The notes: generated from the letters alone by a model not told the origin. Shown: positions 20,265 to 30,898, numbered from the stretch's first letter. The stretch: 64,000 nt of DNA from Hexactinellida sp. DTS-2022 (GCA_028753945.1 JAPNXP010000011.1:3844001-3908000); one strand, 5' to 3'. Made by a program: numbers and translations.

Positions 20265-21569
20265 TTACAGAAGTTTGAGACTGACGTCACTCTCCCCATT
20301 CATTTCTTTCAAGCACTGCATACTGCTGGACCTGTCCGGAGAGAGGTCGAACTGGCACCTGTCTACGTCACGCAGGTCCCTATACGAGTGCAGGCTGCGG
20401 AGACTCTGTCTGGAGTGCGCCAGCTCCGCGCGGCAGCTCTCCTCGCGCGAGTCTCCGTCCAGCAGGTAGAACGGGTCGCGAAGCAGCTCGATTCTGAAGG
20501 AACAGGAAGCGCTGCTGTCCCTCATATTGTGTATCTGCTGTGAAATAGCCTCCAGGTTCTTGAGCGCCACGGAATAGCGTATCTTAGCTTGCTTGATTTG
20601 GTCCTGTATGAAGTTACGCGTGGCCAGCAAATCGTGTTGTTTCCCTTCGTACTGGCTTTTGGCTTGGAAATAAGGCAGCGCTTTCTGAATAGACTTGTTA
20701 TTCTTGCGACGGTACTCTTCCAGGCGTAAGTGAATAGTGTTAAACTCCAGGAGCTGTTCTTTGTGTGAGCTCTGCTTGTTAGACAGCTCAATGTTCCTTG
20801 CGACTAGCAACTCATTGGCGGAGTTTATTCTCTCAATGGACTCACTGTGCTGGTGTCTGGAGGTAGGATTCATTCCATTGTCATCGCTCTGTTGTGAGGC
20901 AAGGGACTCTTTCAGCTTCAAATACTCCAATTCAGATTCTGCTACTCTAGCGCGTGACTCGTCCTTCCTCTGTTTTGAATTTTCATATTCAATAGCTGAT
21001 CGATTGAGTCGCATCTGCAGTTCTTTCTTAGTTTGCAATGTTTCGTAGTAATAGCGAGCTGTATTTACCGTCTTTTCCGATATTTGCAGTTTTATCTCCT
21101 TCAACCTCTTGTTCCCCTCTCGCAAGATTCGCTTCTCTTCGTTCTGATTACGAGTCAGCTGAGACTCCAGATTATTGATGTCGTCACAGGCCCGATTCAT
21201 CCTCTCGAGTTCGTTCTGTATCCGCGGGTCCGGAGGCTCCTCGTTCTCTCTGTGGAGAGTCCGCACCTTCTGGGGATGGATGGCGTCTATGTCTAGACAC
21301 TGCGAGAGGATGTGCTCTGAGAAGAAGTGCTCCTGAGCCGGCTCCACGGGGTCAGGTGTGATGGGAGAGGTGTTAGCGGACCTGTCGGGAGTGGGGATAG
21401 GCGTGGGAGTGCCGGGGGAGGCGTGGCACTGACTGTGCAGATCCTCACTCAGTTTCAGTCTGAGCAGGTGGGGGTCTATAGGTCCCAGGTGGTTGCTGGT
21501 TGTCGCTGAGATAGCACATGTGCTATCTAAGTCTGATGCGCTATGCGATCTCATCTGTAACTCCGTCAT
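20265..21569 (-). CDS. SH3BP5: SH3BP5 (Sab)-family Rab11 GEF
   Basis: Single-exon frame of 434 residues. A low-complexity Pro/Ser/Thr N-terminus (1-105) precedes a long coiled-coil body. The body opens with DPRIQNELERMNRACDDINN (about residue 115), the entry motif of SH3BP5 proteins. It continues with NKSIQKALPYFQAKSQYEGK and ALKNLEAISQQIH (about 295-345), matching the family's second helical repeat. The C-terminus is Ser-rich. In other animals SH3BP5 and SH3BP5L are guanine nucleotide exchange factors for RAB11 and also bind JNK/BTK; they act on endosomes. The N-terminal extension is longer than usual. Upstream lies an E-box pair (21931-21964) and a palindrome-rich element. No lesion seen. 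The 3' side (20040-20264) is AT-rich and looks like UTR. Confidence 0.88.
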   Translation of the reverse strand: MTELQMRSHSASDLDSTCAISATTSNHLGPIDPHLLRLKLSEDLHSQCHASPGTPTPIPTPDRSANTSPITPDPVEPAQEHFFSEHILSQCLDIDAIHPQKVRTLHRENEEPPDPRIQNELERMNRACDDINNLESQLTRNQNEEKRILREGNKRLKEIKLQISEKTVNTARYYYETLQTKKELQMRLNRSAIEYENSKQRKDESRARVAESELEYLKLKESLASQQSDDNGMNPTSRHQHSESIERINSANELLVARNIELSNKQSSHKEQLLEFNTIHLRLEEYRRKNNKSIQKALPYFQAKSQYEGKQHDLLATRNFIQDQIKQAKIRYSVALKNLEAISQQIHNMRDSSASCSFRIELLRDPFYLLDGDSREESCRAELAHSRQSLRSLHSYRDLRDVDRCQFDLSPDRSSSMQCLKEMNGESDVSLKLL

Positions 21570-21718
21570 TCGTTTAGAGCTATAAATTAAAATACCTAAT
21601 TAGGTGTCTGTCACGGAAATTAATTAATGATTTCCGTAAAATCGAAATTTATCAGATATTATGACCATGTAGCACACAAAATTAATAGAAGATGATGGCT
21701 CTTGACAAATTTTCATAT

Positions 21719-22273
21719 AATGAAAAGTCGAGTGAGCATGCTCATAGGGTCGAGTGAGCATGCTCATAATACATAGGGTCGAGTGAGCATGCTCATAATA
21801 CATAGGGTCCAGTGAGCATGCTCATAATACATAGGGTCGAGTGAGCATGCTCATAATACATAGGGTCCAGTTAGCATGCTCATAGGGTCCAGTGAGCATG
21901 CTCATAATAAAATGTCGGGTGAGGCGGGAGAGTCACGTGAAAGCGAGGTCAGGAGAGTCACGTGACCCCGGGTAGTCAACTCTTTTGAAATATGCATATC
22001 AGTTTTAGAATAAATAACTATTTCTTGTATTGTTGTATTTATTTTGTTGGAAAATGCTTTTAATACACAATGCAACAAACTACTGTAGTTTTAATGCAAC
22101 AAACTAGTTTTAAATAGCAAAATGATTCTTCATCAGTTTTTCGATATTAAATTGGGCAATAATTATAACTTACGATTTAATGCTTTTATTTCCTTCCAAT
22201 CCAGTGAGCATGCTCACTGGAGCCTATGAGCATGCTCACTGGACCCAATGAGCATGCTCACTCGACTTTTCAA
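21719..22273. mobile_element. element with arrays of palindrome TGAGCATGCTCA at both ends
   Basis: The left end has about seven copies of a 21-29 bp unit containing GTGAGCATGCTCA, spaced by ATAATACATAGGGTCGA. The right end (22199-22262) has three inverted copies ending CTCACTCGACTTTTC. The outermost words GAAAAGTCGAGTGAGC and GCTCACTCGACTTTTC form the terminal inverted repeat. The centre is AT-rich and non-coding. It lies just upstream of the SH3BP5-like gene. Confidence 0.8.
21931..21964. promoter_or_regulatory. paired TCACGTGA E-boxes (CLEAR-like)
   Basis: Two AGAGTCACGTGA words 26 bp apart, the second reading GTCACGTGAC, the core bound by MiT/TFE and USF bHLH-zip factors. They lie about 370-395 bp upstream of the SH3BP5-like start codon, within the centre of the palindrome element. 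Function is inferred. Confidence 0.4.
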
Positions 22274-22690
22274 TACTTCCAAATTTTTGGTAGGGCCATG
22301 GCCTCATCAACCCTACCGGATCCTACGCTATGTAGCTATGTAGCTACTGAACTGAAGTGGAGAGATAATTGAGCATACTTTGCAGAGCTGTGTATGACAA
22401 GAGCAACAAGACAGTGGGAATATTGTTGTTGTAGGGTTTCATTTGGGGCCCCCCATTTTATACAACACCAGAATATATTCCTGCCCTATCTCCCTACATC
22501 TGTGTTGTGAGGACGTTACCAGACCTTCAGGGGCACAGTCCTTGGGAAAGACTGTAGGCGGCATTACGGGGCACTACGACTACGGGTCGTAGGATTCAAA
22601 CCTGACAGTACGACTGGTAGCCACGTGGAAGGATACATGGACAGTACGGTAGAGGTAACATAAGTCTACGGCGCGGAAGTACGCATGGCA

Positions 22691-22741
22691 GTCGAGGGGT
22701 AATTACCCTCCTGATGAGTCCCTGCAATGAGACGAAACCAC
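22691..22741 (+). ncRNA. hammerhead-like motif, degenerate copy
   Basis: Stem I hairpin GAGGG...CCCTC (22694-22698/22706-22710), then CTGATGA (22711-22717), a weak stem II (GTC...GAC) and GAAA at 22734-22737. Stem III does not pair well (GGCAGTC against ACCAC), so this copy is probably inactive. Confidence 0.5.
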
Positions 22742-22834
22742 TCACATATCATCCCTATGGGTTGAAGTCGCCAATAGCGACTAGTATTCATACTAGGTCG
22801 TGGACCCAACTCATATCAGCATAATCAGCTGCAC

Positions 22835-23408
22835 ATGCCTAGCTACAAAGTAGTGTTCGTAGTTGATGACGTCACTCTAGTCTGTGTGGCTAGTTCAAAC
22901 AGTGGGACAATGCTCATGGTTCTGGTACTAGCTGCAGGGATGTTAGTTCTGGTATTGGGTCTGCTTGTGCGGAGGCGGAAGTATGCAAAGACAGGATACA
23001 GCAAGCAGACTGAAGGAGATAACATAACTCAAACTGGAACTGGAACTGAGACCAAACCACTACATCAACCTATCGGATGTTGGCAAGTCTCCTACTACCA
23101 ATCAGCTGATCCTGCCCACTAATACCTCAAAGAAGGGCGCGTATAAGAGGCTGCCAGTCCCCGCTGTCTCCCCCTCAGATAGACCCCCGGGGCCGCAGGG
23201 GGTACATGTCCCTAAACCAGCTGGAACCAGATTCGGACCTCTACCGGAAGGGGAGACTGGCAGTGACATGGAGGATGTAGGGTCGCAAAATGGGGAAGTG
23301 CAATATGAAAACGCCAGGGACACTCTACACCATTCAACTGGGAGGAAGTACGCTGCCCCACCCCATGCCACTTTGGTGCCACTCAGCCAGTACAAGGCTA
23401 ACTGCTGA
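22835..23408 (+). pseudogene. single-pass membrane protein tail, frameshifted
   Basis: The frame from 22835 encodes a hydrophobic helix (TMLMVLVLAAGMLVLVLGLL, from about 22905) followed by RRRKYAKTGYSKQ, typical of a stop-transfer and cytoplasmic start. It ends at 23122, but another frame is open from about 23080 to a TGA near 23408, rich in Pro/Gly/Ser and containing QYENARD, which looks like the rest of the tail. A single-base shift near 23080, or a short intron I could not place, separates them. Upstream extracellular exons were not identified. Possibly the last exon of an Ig or receptor-type protein like those at 25.9-30.3 kb. Confidence 0.45.
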
Positions 23409-23506
23409 GCGAAAGAGTTGCACGCGGGTCGGCCGGGAACTACTCCCATTATGAATTATGATCCGCATTACTGTTTCGAATTGTGACGAGTTACCAATTG
23501 GGAATA

Positions 23507-23875
23507 CAGTAGAACCGGTGTAAGCGCGTTTTTGGGGGCCCATGGAGGGACCAGCGTTTTAGGGGCCCGTCCCTAAAGCCCTAGCGTTTTGGATCCCCCT
23601 TCCCCTCTATAGTGTTTTAAAGTCCAGGGGGCCCAAAACGCTAGCGATTTAGGGACGAGGGCCCTAAAACGCTGGGGGTCCCCATAACGCGTTTACACCG
23701 GTATTTTCTAAGCAATTCTTTGTATGGAAATAAAGTAAGAAAAATTCGATAGTTAGAATAAACCGATTGAAAATTAAACTAAATTGGAATTTTCGTACAC
23801 AATTATAATAAAATAGTTAGTTAGAAAAAACCGATAGTTAGAAAAACCCGCTGTAGAAAAAACCGGCTTCGACTG
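23507..23875. mobile_element. M6-family MITE with a nested GC-rich element
   Basis: Outer ends CAGTAGAACCGG and GCCGGTTTCGACTG-like, TA-flanked. At about 23513-23701 a second element with ends TGTAAGCGCGTTTTTGGGGG / AACGCGTTTACA is inserted, flanked by ACCGG/CCGG. Its interior is made of CTAGCGTTTTGG-type words in both orientations. Complete M6 copies without the insert are at 47605-47771 and 59085-59235. Confidence 0.75.
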
Positions 23876-23944
23876 TACCTACAATTGTAAGTTATAAACA
23901 CAAACAACAACAATAATAATGTGATGATGGTCGGTGTTGGGCAT

Positions 23945-24082
23945 AGGCGCCAACTTCCCTTTTTTTCGGGGTCGGACCCCCCCAACCTTTAAGGTTGGGG
24001 GGTCCGATCTCATTAGGACCACCCCAATTTCCAATTAGAACCCCCCAACTTTTGGTGTCCGGCCTCAAAAGTTGGCGCCCAT
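23945..24082. mobile_element. short MITE with GGCGCCAACTT ends
   Basis: Inverted ends GGCGCCAACTT and AAGTTGGCGCC around an internal perfect hairpin GGACCCCCCCAACCTT/AAGGTTGGGGGGTCC. Flanked by CAT on both sides. It is inserted a little upstream of the hammerhead motif at 24180. Confidence 0.7.
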
Positions 24083-24179
24083 GGTGTTGGGATACACCGT
24101 AGGGGGGGTACGGGTAGAAGCTAGTGAGAGCGTCCACCGGCAGTACCCTGGTAATTAGGGACGGACGGGTGTCGCCTAA

Positions 24180-24229
24180 GTGGTAGAGGGTTACCCTCCT
24201 GATGAGTCCCTGGAATGGGATGAAACCAC
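24180..24229 (+). ncRNA. hammerhead ribozyme motif, intact core
   Basis: All core elements are present in order. Stem III 5' strand GTGGT (24180-24184), cleavage triplet GTA ending at 24185. Stem I GAGGG-TTA-CCCTC (24186-24198), then CTGATGA (24199-24205). Stem II GTCCC-TGGAAT-GGGAT (24206-24221), then GAA (24222-24224) and stem III 3' strand ACCAC (24225-24229). All five stem III pairs are Watson-Crick, and stem II has one G-U. Cleavage is expected after A24185. The topology is the one with stem III open. The very short stem I loop leaves open whether loop-loop stabilisation exists. Confidence in the motif is good; activity is inferred. Confidence 0.72.
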
Positions 24230-24294
24230 ACCCATGACGAGTCGCCTCATGAGTCGGAGAGCAATGGCGTCTCTGGCTCATGACAACAACAACA

Positions 24295-24985
24295 ACAATA
24301 GAAACCGCATCAATAATTGAGATAGAGAATAGCTTCTAAATGTAAATTAGGAACACGAGTATACTGATTCCGAATTTCCCATTTACAAATTTCAAATATG
24401 AATAAAGATGCCAAGTGTGATTTTAGTTCAAATTCAATAATTTTCAAGTGCTCTTTAGACTGCGGTAGTTAGTTTAAGTAGACTTGGACTAGCCCAAGTG
24501 CGAATAGAATGTAACTTTCAATGGCTTTTAAATTAATGAACATGAACATGCTATTAGGGTTTATAATCTACAAAATTAGCAACATTTAATTCAGTGGGTT
24601 TCAAACTTATTTCCCACGCCGAAACTCTAAATTCAATAACTTCACGAACCCTAAATGCATAAAAAATATATATAATAATACGTATAGCTAAATAATCGTC
24701 ACCCATTAGTATGGAGTTAGATTCAATTCGCACTTGGACTAACTCCCAATCCAAGTGCATTTGGGCTAGTACTTGTACCAAAATTGCACATAGACTGCAA
24801 CATGAATATTTGTTATTCTTGTTTAAAAACAAATTAATGAAATTCAAAGGAACTTAGAGGCTAGCTTCCATGGATAAAATAGGTAATTAAATTTTAGTAC
24901 TCGTGAGTTTATAATATGAATATTTAATGATGTGGTCATAATTGGAAATCGAGACTGCGTAGCGATTGAGTGATCCGTCAGACCC
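24295..24985 (+). mobile_element. degenerate T-H family copy
   Basis: Contains family words ATAGAAACCGCATCAATAAT, TAGCTTCTAAATGTAAATTAG and TGATTCCGAATTTCCC as in 4330-4430 and 19520-19640. It ends with a decayed hairpin module (ACTGCGTAGCGATTGAGTGATCCGTC near 24951-24977). No genes. Confidence 0.45.
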
Positions 24986-25869
24986 TTGTGTGGGCGGTGC
25001 TCGAAAAAAAATCCTTTTCAAGAAAAGACCGGGGCAGGTGGGAAAAACCGTTTTTTCCGGAAAAATACGCCCTTTTCTGCCTTTTCTATTTACTGGCTTT
25101 CGCAAAATTAATATATTTCGGTGACAGTGTGGATGCTATTTTTATTGTCTAATCAATTAATTGTTTACTCCGCAACTCTTTCACATGGTTAGAGGTAATT
25201 ACTTTTAAATAATTTTTTGGTTTCAAAGAATTCCTAAATACCACACTTCACTTATCAGCGTTCATCTTTGGTATAAATTGTTGGTTTGGCAACATTAGGG
25301 ACCCATGGACTCTCAAGGTCCTAAATTCAACAAACGGCGGTACTTAGAATAGTAATATTTTTTTAGAATATCTGCTCTTCCATAAAGAAGCTGACAGTAA
25401 ATGGGCCTGGAGTGTTGCCATATATGGTCATAAGTGTTTTCCCCCCAAATTAACTGCCCTTTTCTGGGGTGGAAAAACCCTTTTTTCTGAACACGGTTAA
25501 TACGAACACTCTTTCAAAGCATTTTCAATTCAAAAGACACCGATTAATTTGACGGTCCCCTGATGTTCCTAACGAGGCTCTACTGTATATAGTATACTAT
25601 GTCACATGGGGCAATTGAAATGTGTCCTTAGGTGTGACCAGATGATAATATCGACTCCTTCTGTCCCTTCGCAACGAATCTTTACTAGCCATACAAACAA
25701 TCTGGTTGCATGGAAGAGTGAGGGTCTCATGGATATATCCATGCTCCACTGCCCAGACACATGTGTCGTTATTCGATACTCAGCAAAGTAGGCCACTCGT
25801 GTATAAAGAGCTGCGAGTGGGAGCAACTGTAAAATGGGGATTGCTTACCAGGGTATTTGTGTGTTTTTG
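24986..25869. other. gap: repeats, no gene recognised
   Basis: Holds inverted TTTTTCCGGAAAAA-type words near 25045-25065, a CCCTTTTCTGGGGTGGAAAAACC stretch near 25450-25475 and MITE-like fragments near 25500-25585 (ACGAGGCTCTACTGTA). Open frames at 25602-25921 show no recognisable domain. Confidence 0.4.
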
Positions 25870-26463
25870 TTTACAGTTTGTTGTGAACAAATATATTCTG
25901 AGGTTGTTGTTGTTGACATAGGATTACCTGACAATAACTTTATAAACACAGCGATCTGGATTCTCAACAGCTGGAATACAGATGTGTTAGTTCCGGTTAT
26001 TCTGGAGTATTGACTTGGTTTGTTACTTTCACCAATCCCTTTAACGCCTATGAATTGTATGGTGCATTAAGAGCACTTGGTACCTACCCTATAGGGTGTT
26101 GTTATTCTGAAACTAACAAACTGGGAGAAATGGATCTAACTTTCAAAGGTAGGAACATATTCACAAATCCCCCCCCCCCCCTGTGCCCTTAGATAACGCT
26201 AACTTCACAGTAGAGTATTATGGCAGAAGAGAAGTAGACCCCTTTAGTTCTGGCAAAATACAGATTGCCACAATATCACTTGACACCTCTGATATTAGGA
26301 TAACCTGTGAGATCAGCAGAGGTGTCGTATTTACACCTTGTAACCAACTCAGTCCTGTTGATACTAATCTCAGTGTCACGATAATATCTCTCAATGGGTC
26401 TACACTATACAGGGAATTACCAATGCTACAGATTTATCCTCACCTGGGTCTACAATGCTAGTT
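25870..26463 (+). pseudogene. Ig-type receptor exons, partial
   Basis: An acceptor TTGTTTACAG near 25878 and another CTCAACAG near 25970 precede coding-like sequence. The stretch YRCVSSGYSGVLTWFVTF reads through to a GTAGGA donor at 26148. A 50-bp intron with a 12-C run follows, and the frame continues after CCCTTAG (about 26197) as DNANFTVEYYGRREVD, through TCEISRGVVFTPC, to a stop near 26460. The spaced Cys and Trp residues suggest Ig-like folds. Joining the first piece to the second needs a frame change, so the gene may be broken or an exon was missed. It sits just 5' of the receptor phosphatase and may be a partial paralogue. Confidence 0.4.
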
Positions 26464-27229
26464 AGAGCTACGAGATGATAAATGGGATTTCTTAGTGGTG
26501 GTTAATTTCCACATTTGGATTTGGTGTACTACACACGGAGAGACAGTATTACCCAGAAAACTGTCTGCTAATGTTAGCCAAATACGTCACTGGATTAGTT
26601 TTTCCAATTGACTTACTTTGTCACAATATAAAGCCTAAAGCGGGGGTCACAAGATGTATATACTTATAATTAATAATTATTAAATTAATATTTTTGCTTA
26701 GATGCCCACAGCTCAAAAAGGTTGTGATTATCTGCTCTACAACAACACTGCTACGTGCTACCATATGTTGTAGAGCAGTGATTCTCAAAGTGTGGGTCTC
26801 GACCCCAATTGGAATCGCCACCTAATATTGTGGGTCACGATTTAGCTCAGCTCCCTAAATTATAGAAATTTGGTCGCGATATAAAAAGTTTGAGTACCCC
26901 TATTGTAGAGTATAATCTGCTATAGGCCACTATACGACAGTCATTTACAGATAGGATAGCGGCCACTTAATATAATTCCTAAATGATTTCCGGTATCATA
27001 ATCAACCTATGTATGGGGCCTTAAACTATATTTTGTTATAAAAAACTGCAAAGTATAATTTTCGCTAATAACGTTTTAGCGACTCATTATGTGGTTACCG
27101 GTATCGGTCAGTCATTTTGGTGGACGTTACTATTGTACTTTTAAAAAAATGCAAGATGTAAGAACGCGCTTAGCGCGGACGAGCAGCTTGTGTTTATAAT
27201 ATAATGTCTGTTCTTATATTAGCTATCAA

Positions 27230-30200
27230 ATGGAACTTAAATTCTGTCTGTTCTTTGTCGTGTTGACAATTCTACGAAGCTGTTGTTCAGGTAAGTTATT
27301 GTTTGTTTGTTTGTTTGTTTGTTGTTTATAAGATATTCTCTGTAGAAACAATTGACATAACACTACCACCGAGTCCATCTACAAACTTTGAATACACACT
27401 GGACATAGACCCCATAGACAGAGAGTATAACTGTATTGATGCAAACAACAACAACAACAACAACAACAACAAGGAAATATTCTGGCGAGACAGCAAGCTT
27501 AATAAACTAACTAATCCTCTTAATATATACTCCGCTTATAGTAGCAGTAAGGAACTGGGAATAAAATCATTTCAGTGCACGAATGGTGTCACTTACCTCG
27601 GGGCTATTAGCGTCAATATACAAGGTAAGAGAACTAAATGCATTCCACTGACACAATATGTATACGTATATGACATTATTTTTTGTTAGAGGGAGGACAT
27701 GTAACTGCGAGCATTAACGGAATTCAAAGTACCTACTCCGGTAACCAGGTATTGAGTGTGTTAGAGGGTACGGAGAATGTGGTTTTGACTTGTAGTGCAG
27801 AAACGGGAGAGTGGCACCTGCCATCTGGTGGGGTGTCGCCATCATTTCCTGTCCTAACACTCCCAAAAGTGTCGTCACATCACAACAACACTGTCTACAC
27901 CTGCAAGAGAATAATAGGAGGAGATACTCTACTGGAGATATCTATCACGCTAGCTGTGGAGCCAGGGGCAGGGAGAACTGGAACTGAAGAGTCTATTTCA
28001 GTGTCGCAGACCTTTTCGCAAGCCACTTCTCTCTCCACCGACATCCCGACCTCCGACCTCCCCACCCCAGCTGTTAGTTCCTCTCCAACAAATGATGTAA
28101 CACTTTATACCACAACAACAACAACACCAGTACCATTGTCCCCCCTATCCCTTATCCCAATAGTTATAATCTCTCTAAGTAGTGTCTGCTGTATCTGCTT
28201 AGCAGCTTGCATATTGGGACTAATCCTTGTTGCTTCCTGCTCCTCCGGTCTCTTTAACCCCCGGGAGAGGAACCAGACCCCAGAGGACCGGACAGGGGGC
28301 TACTACGAGCTCCCCACCTACGAGGAGATGGAGACACTCGGTCTAGAGGTCAGGACGAGTGACAGAATTAAGAGCGACCTCATGTGTCTACTGGCAGATA
28401 ACGGCAAACAGCTGGAGATTCAGTTCCATTCCATTCCCCTCAGAACCCAGCAACCATCCAATATCGCCTCCCATCCTGATAACGTTACTAAAAATAGATA
28501 CCCTGACCTGGTGCCGTACGACTGCAACCGAGTGGTGTTAGGAGATGGCAGCTACGTCAATGCGTCCTACATTCCTTTGGACACAAAGGCAAACGGGTTC
28601 ATAGCAACGCAGGGTCCCCTCAGTGAGGGGGTGGGGGACTTCTGGAAACTGATAGGGGACAGCCAGGTAAGCTGTGTGGTACAGCTGGCTAATGCTGTCG
28701 AGAATGGGAGGAGGAAGTGTGAGCGGTACTGGCCAGTGGCGGGGACAGGTGGCGTGAATGTGTCGGGGGTGGAGCTGGAGTTGTCGGAGGAGACAGACTA
28801 CGGATATTGGTGTCGCAGGGAAATTTCTGTTACAGGGAAAGTGAATAGGACTGTGACACAATTCCACTTCAAAGAGTGGAGCAGTGGCACATTCCCGCAG
28901 GAGACCAGTGGGTTCATTCGAATGTTGAGAGGTGTCAAGGAGTTCCACGACCAACAGAGACCCATCTGTGTCGTGTGTAGCGACGGGACCGGGAGGTCGG
29001 GTGTCTTCATTCTGTTGTACTCAGCCTTGTGTCTGCTGGAGTCTCGAGCTAATGTGTCTCTCACAGACCTGCTCGCTGTCATGCGAGAGAACCGAGCGTG
29101 CATGGTCCGATCTCTTGAGCAGTTCAAGTACTGCTGTCTGTGTCTCCAGGAGCTGGCATTCGGGGACACATCTGTGCCACTTCCTCAGTTCCACTCCTTC
29201 TGCCAGGAGAGCGCATCAAGCGAAGGGATCAGGCTCAGTGAGGAATTCCAACAGTTAGCTTTCGTAACTAAGCACAGTCTCATGGGGGAAATAACGGACG
29301 CCCTCCTACCCGAGAATGTCTCCAAGAACCCTGTCCCCTCCTCCCTCCCCTTTGACGGGAACAGGGTGCCCCTCCGCTCCCACGCTTGGCACGGAGGGGA
29401 CTATATAAATGCGAGCTTTTTCCAGCTGGGAGGCGTTAGAAATAGGTTCATAGGGACACTAAACCCGACAAGCCACACTCTGAGAGCATTCCTACAGTTG
29501 CTATGGGAGAAGAGGCCGGGTAGAGTGGTCATGCTAGAAACACAGACCGGGTACGATAGGATTGTGTCGGGTGTGTCGCCACACTCCTGCTACTGGCCAG
29601 AGGAGGGACTACAGAGGAAATGGGACAACTTTACAGTGGCCTCTCTCACTAGTGAGAGAAGTAGCGGGCTTATCACACAGAGATTGAGTCTGTCCAATCA
29701 GTTGGAGAGCGGGACACACGAGTTCTCACACCTCATCATGCTGGATTGGCAGGAGATCGGGGTACCTATAAATCCCACCTCCGTTATGGCACTAGCCGGA
29801 GAATGTGTCGCCTCCACAGCTCCTCTGGTGGTGCACTGCAGGGATTGTCTCGGCATGAGTGGCGTGTTTCTGGTGAGTTGTGGCGCAATGTGGCAGATGA
29901 GACAAGAAGGGAAAGTGGATCTGTTTACCCTCGTGAAGAGGGCGAAGTGTGACCGACAAAACATAATATGTACTCAGGTAAGCATATCATTAACCAATCT
30001 AAGGCAATCTTGTTGCTAAGTTAACACGCCACCAAAGTAGTGATTTTAATTTGCCCTGCCATTAATGAGAACTCCGAACTGTTTACGAATCTATTGTCTT
30101 GTTAACATAAACAGATAAGGGTAGGATTGATTCTGCAATTACTTTAGTACTGACCACGTTACACAAACAGCAGACACAATAATTGTGTCACAGCTAATAG

Positions 30201-30288
30201 GCTATCTCTACAGGAACAGTACAGGGCCTGTTACAAAGTAGCAGAGAGGGCGGTGAGGGGATCAGAGTACCAGAACCTGGCCCTATAG
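27230..30288 (+). CDS. receptor-type protein tyrosine phosphatase, two degenerate PTP domains
   Basis: Four exons: 27230-27290, 27346-27624, 27690-29977, 30214-30288. Introns are 55, 65 and 236 bp, all GT-AG with matching phases (1, 1, 0), giving 900 residues. Signal peptide at residues 1-20 (MELKFCLFF...). The ectodomain has Ig-like Cys pairs and a poly-Asn run (AAC repeats), then a Ser/Thr-rich stalk. The TM helix is at about 265-297 (PIVIISLSSVCCICLAAC). Domain 1 has YVNASYI, the KCERYWP block and a CSDGTGRSG loop (Cys codon 28975), but Val replaces His before Cys and the WPD loop reads WSSG. Domain 2 has HCRDCLGMSG, with Met at the Arg position (29855) and WQE for WPD. Catalysis is probably lost in domain 2 and weakened in domain 1. 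Likely a plasma-membrane phosphotyrosine-binding receptor. Confidence 0.88.
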
Positions 30289-30397
30289 GGCATGAGCTGT
30301 CTGCTATCAGTGACTCAACGCAGTTATAGACTCTAGTCACTCTACATATTGTATATATTAATTTGTTAAACTATAGATTCAGTTCCATTAGTTATAT

Positions 30398-30405
30398 TAT
30401 ATAAA
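30398..30405 (+). promoter_or_regulatory. TATA-box candidate
   Basis: TATATAAA lies 22 bp upstream of the first ATG (30420) and 46 bp upstream of the second (30444) of the orphan signal-peptide exon. Placement suits a core promoter if the start is the second ATG. Confidence 0.4.
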
Positions 30406-30419
30406 GTGGTTTGCCGTGT

Positions 30420-30509
30420 ATGGGCATATTATACTGTGTGCAAATGAAGCTATATGGAACTATTCTATGCCTGGTAACTGTTCTGACGGGAACACTGTCC
30501 CAGCAGCAG
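30420..30509 (+). pseudogene. orphan first exon encoding a signal peptide
   Basis: Two in-frame ATGs (30420, 30444). From the second, 22 codons encode MKLYGTILCLVTVLTGTLSQ-type sequence, a textbook signal peptide. They end in phase 0 at a GTGAGC donor (30510). Downstream to 31.4 kb there are only mobile elements, and I found no continuing exon. It is probably a receptor gene in the same cluster that was disrupted, or one with a very long first intron. Confidence 0.55.
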
Positions 30510-30550
30510 GTGAGCTCTTGGTACAAGAGGGTACATAAGGGGTATCATAG

Positions 30551-30898
30551 GCAGGGCCGGCCTTAGGGCAAGGCGAGCAAGGCAGGGGCCTTGGGCCCCG
30601 CGGTAGTGGGGCCCCGCACTTCACTCTAAATCTTTATTGATATGGGTTCAATTGCTAATTTATGAATTCGCAACTAGAAAATCCCGAAAGATTAGTTTAT
30701 AGGAACATATTAGTACACGGTAGTCAGTAGTTATTCAACTTACATACCCACATATGTAGGTTGATACATTACAGTTAGAAGTAAATGAATTTCATTCTGA
30801 TCACATGTAACTTATACACTGTATTTTACTTTTTGTTTAGGGCCCCGCAAACTGTCTAGCTGGCCTTGTGCCTTGGGCCTCGCAAACTGTAAGGCCGG
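30551..30898. mobile_element. hAT-type non-autonomous element with 8-bp TSD
   Basis: Flanked by perfect TATCATAG at 30543-30550 and 30899-30906. Starts GCAGGGCCGGCCTTAGGG; the right end (TGTAAGGCCGG) is slightly truncated against it. Internal GGGCCCCGC words. An 8-bp duplication is typical of hAT. Confidence 0.85.

Noticed and set aside
21719-21910. CRISPR-like array (regular repeats)
   Set aside because: Units are palindromic with near-identical short spacers, in an animal genome, and mirrored at the other end; transposon ends fit better.
22550-22640. tRNA-like arms (GATTCAAACC with a preceding CGACTACGGGTCG stem-loop)
   Set aside because: No full cloverleaf, acceptor stem or A box could be laid out. 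At most a SINE-like remnant.
23892-24281. 129-codon minus-strand frame across the hammerhead region
   Set aside because: It runs through a MITE and the ribozyme motif; composition is repeat-like.
27454-27474. AAC repeat as an isolated microsatellite
   Set aside because: It is in frame inside exon 2 of the phosphatase and encodes poly-Asn, so it is treated as part of the CDS.
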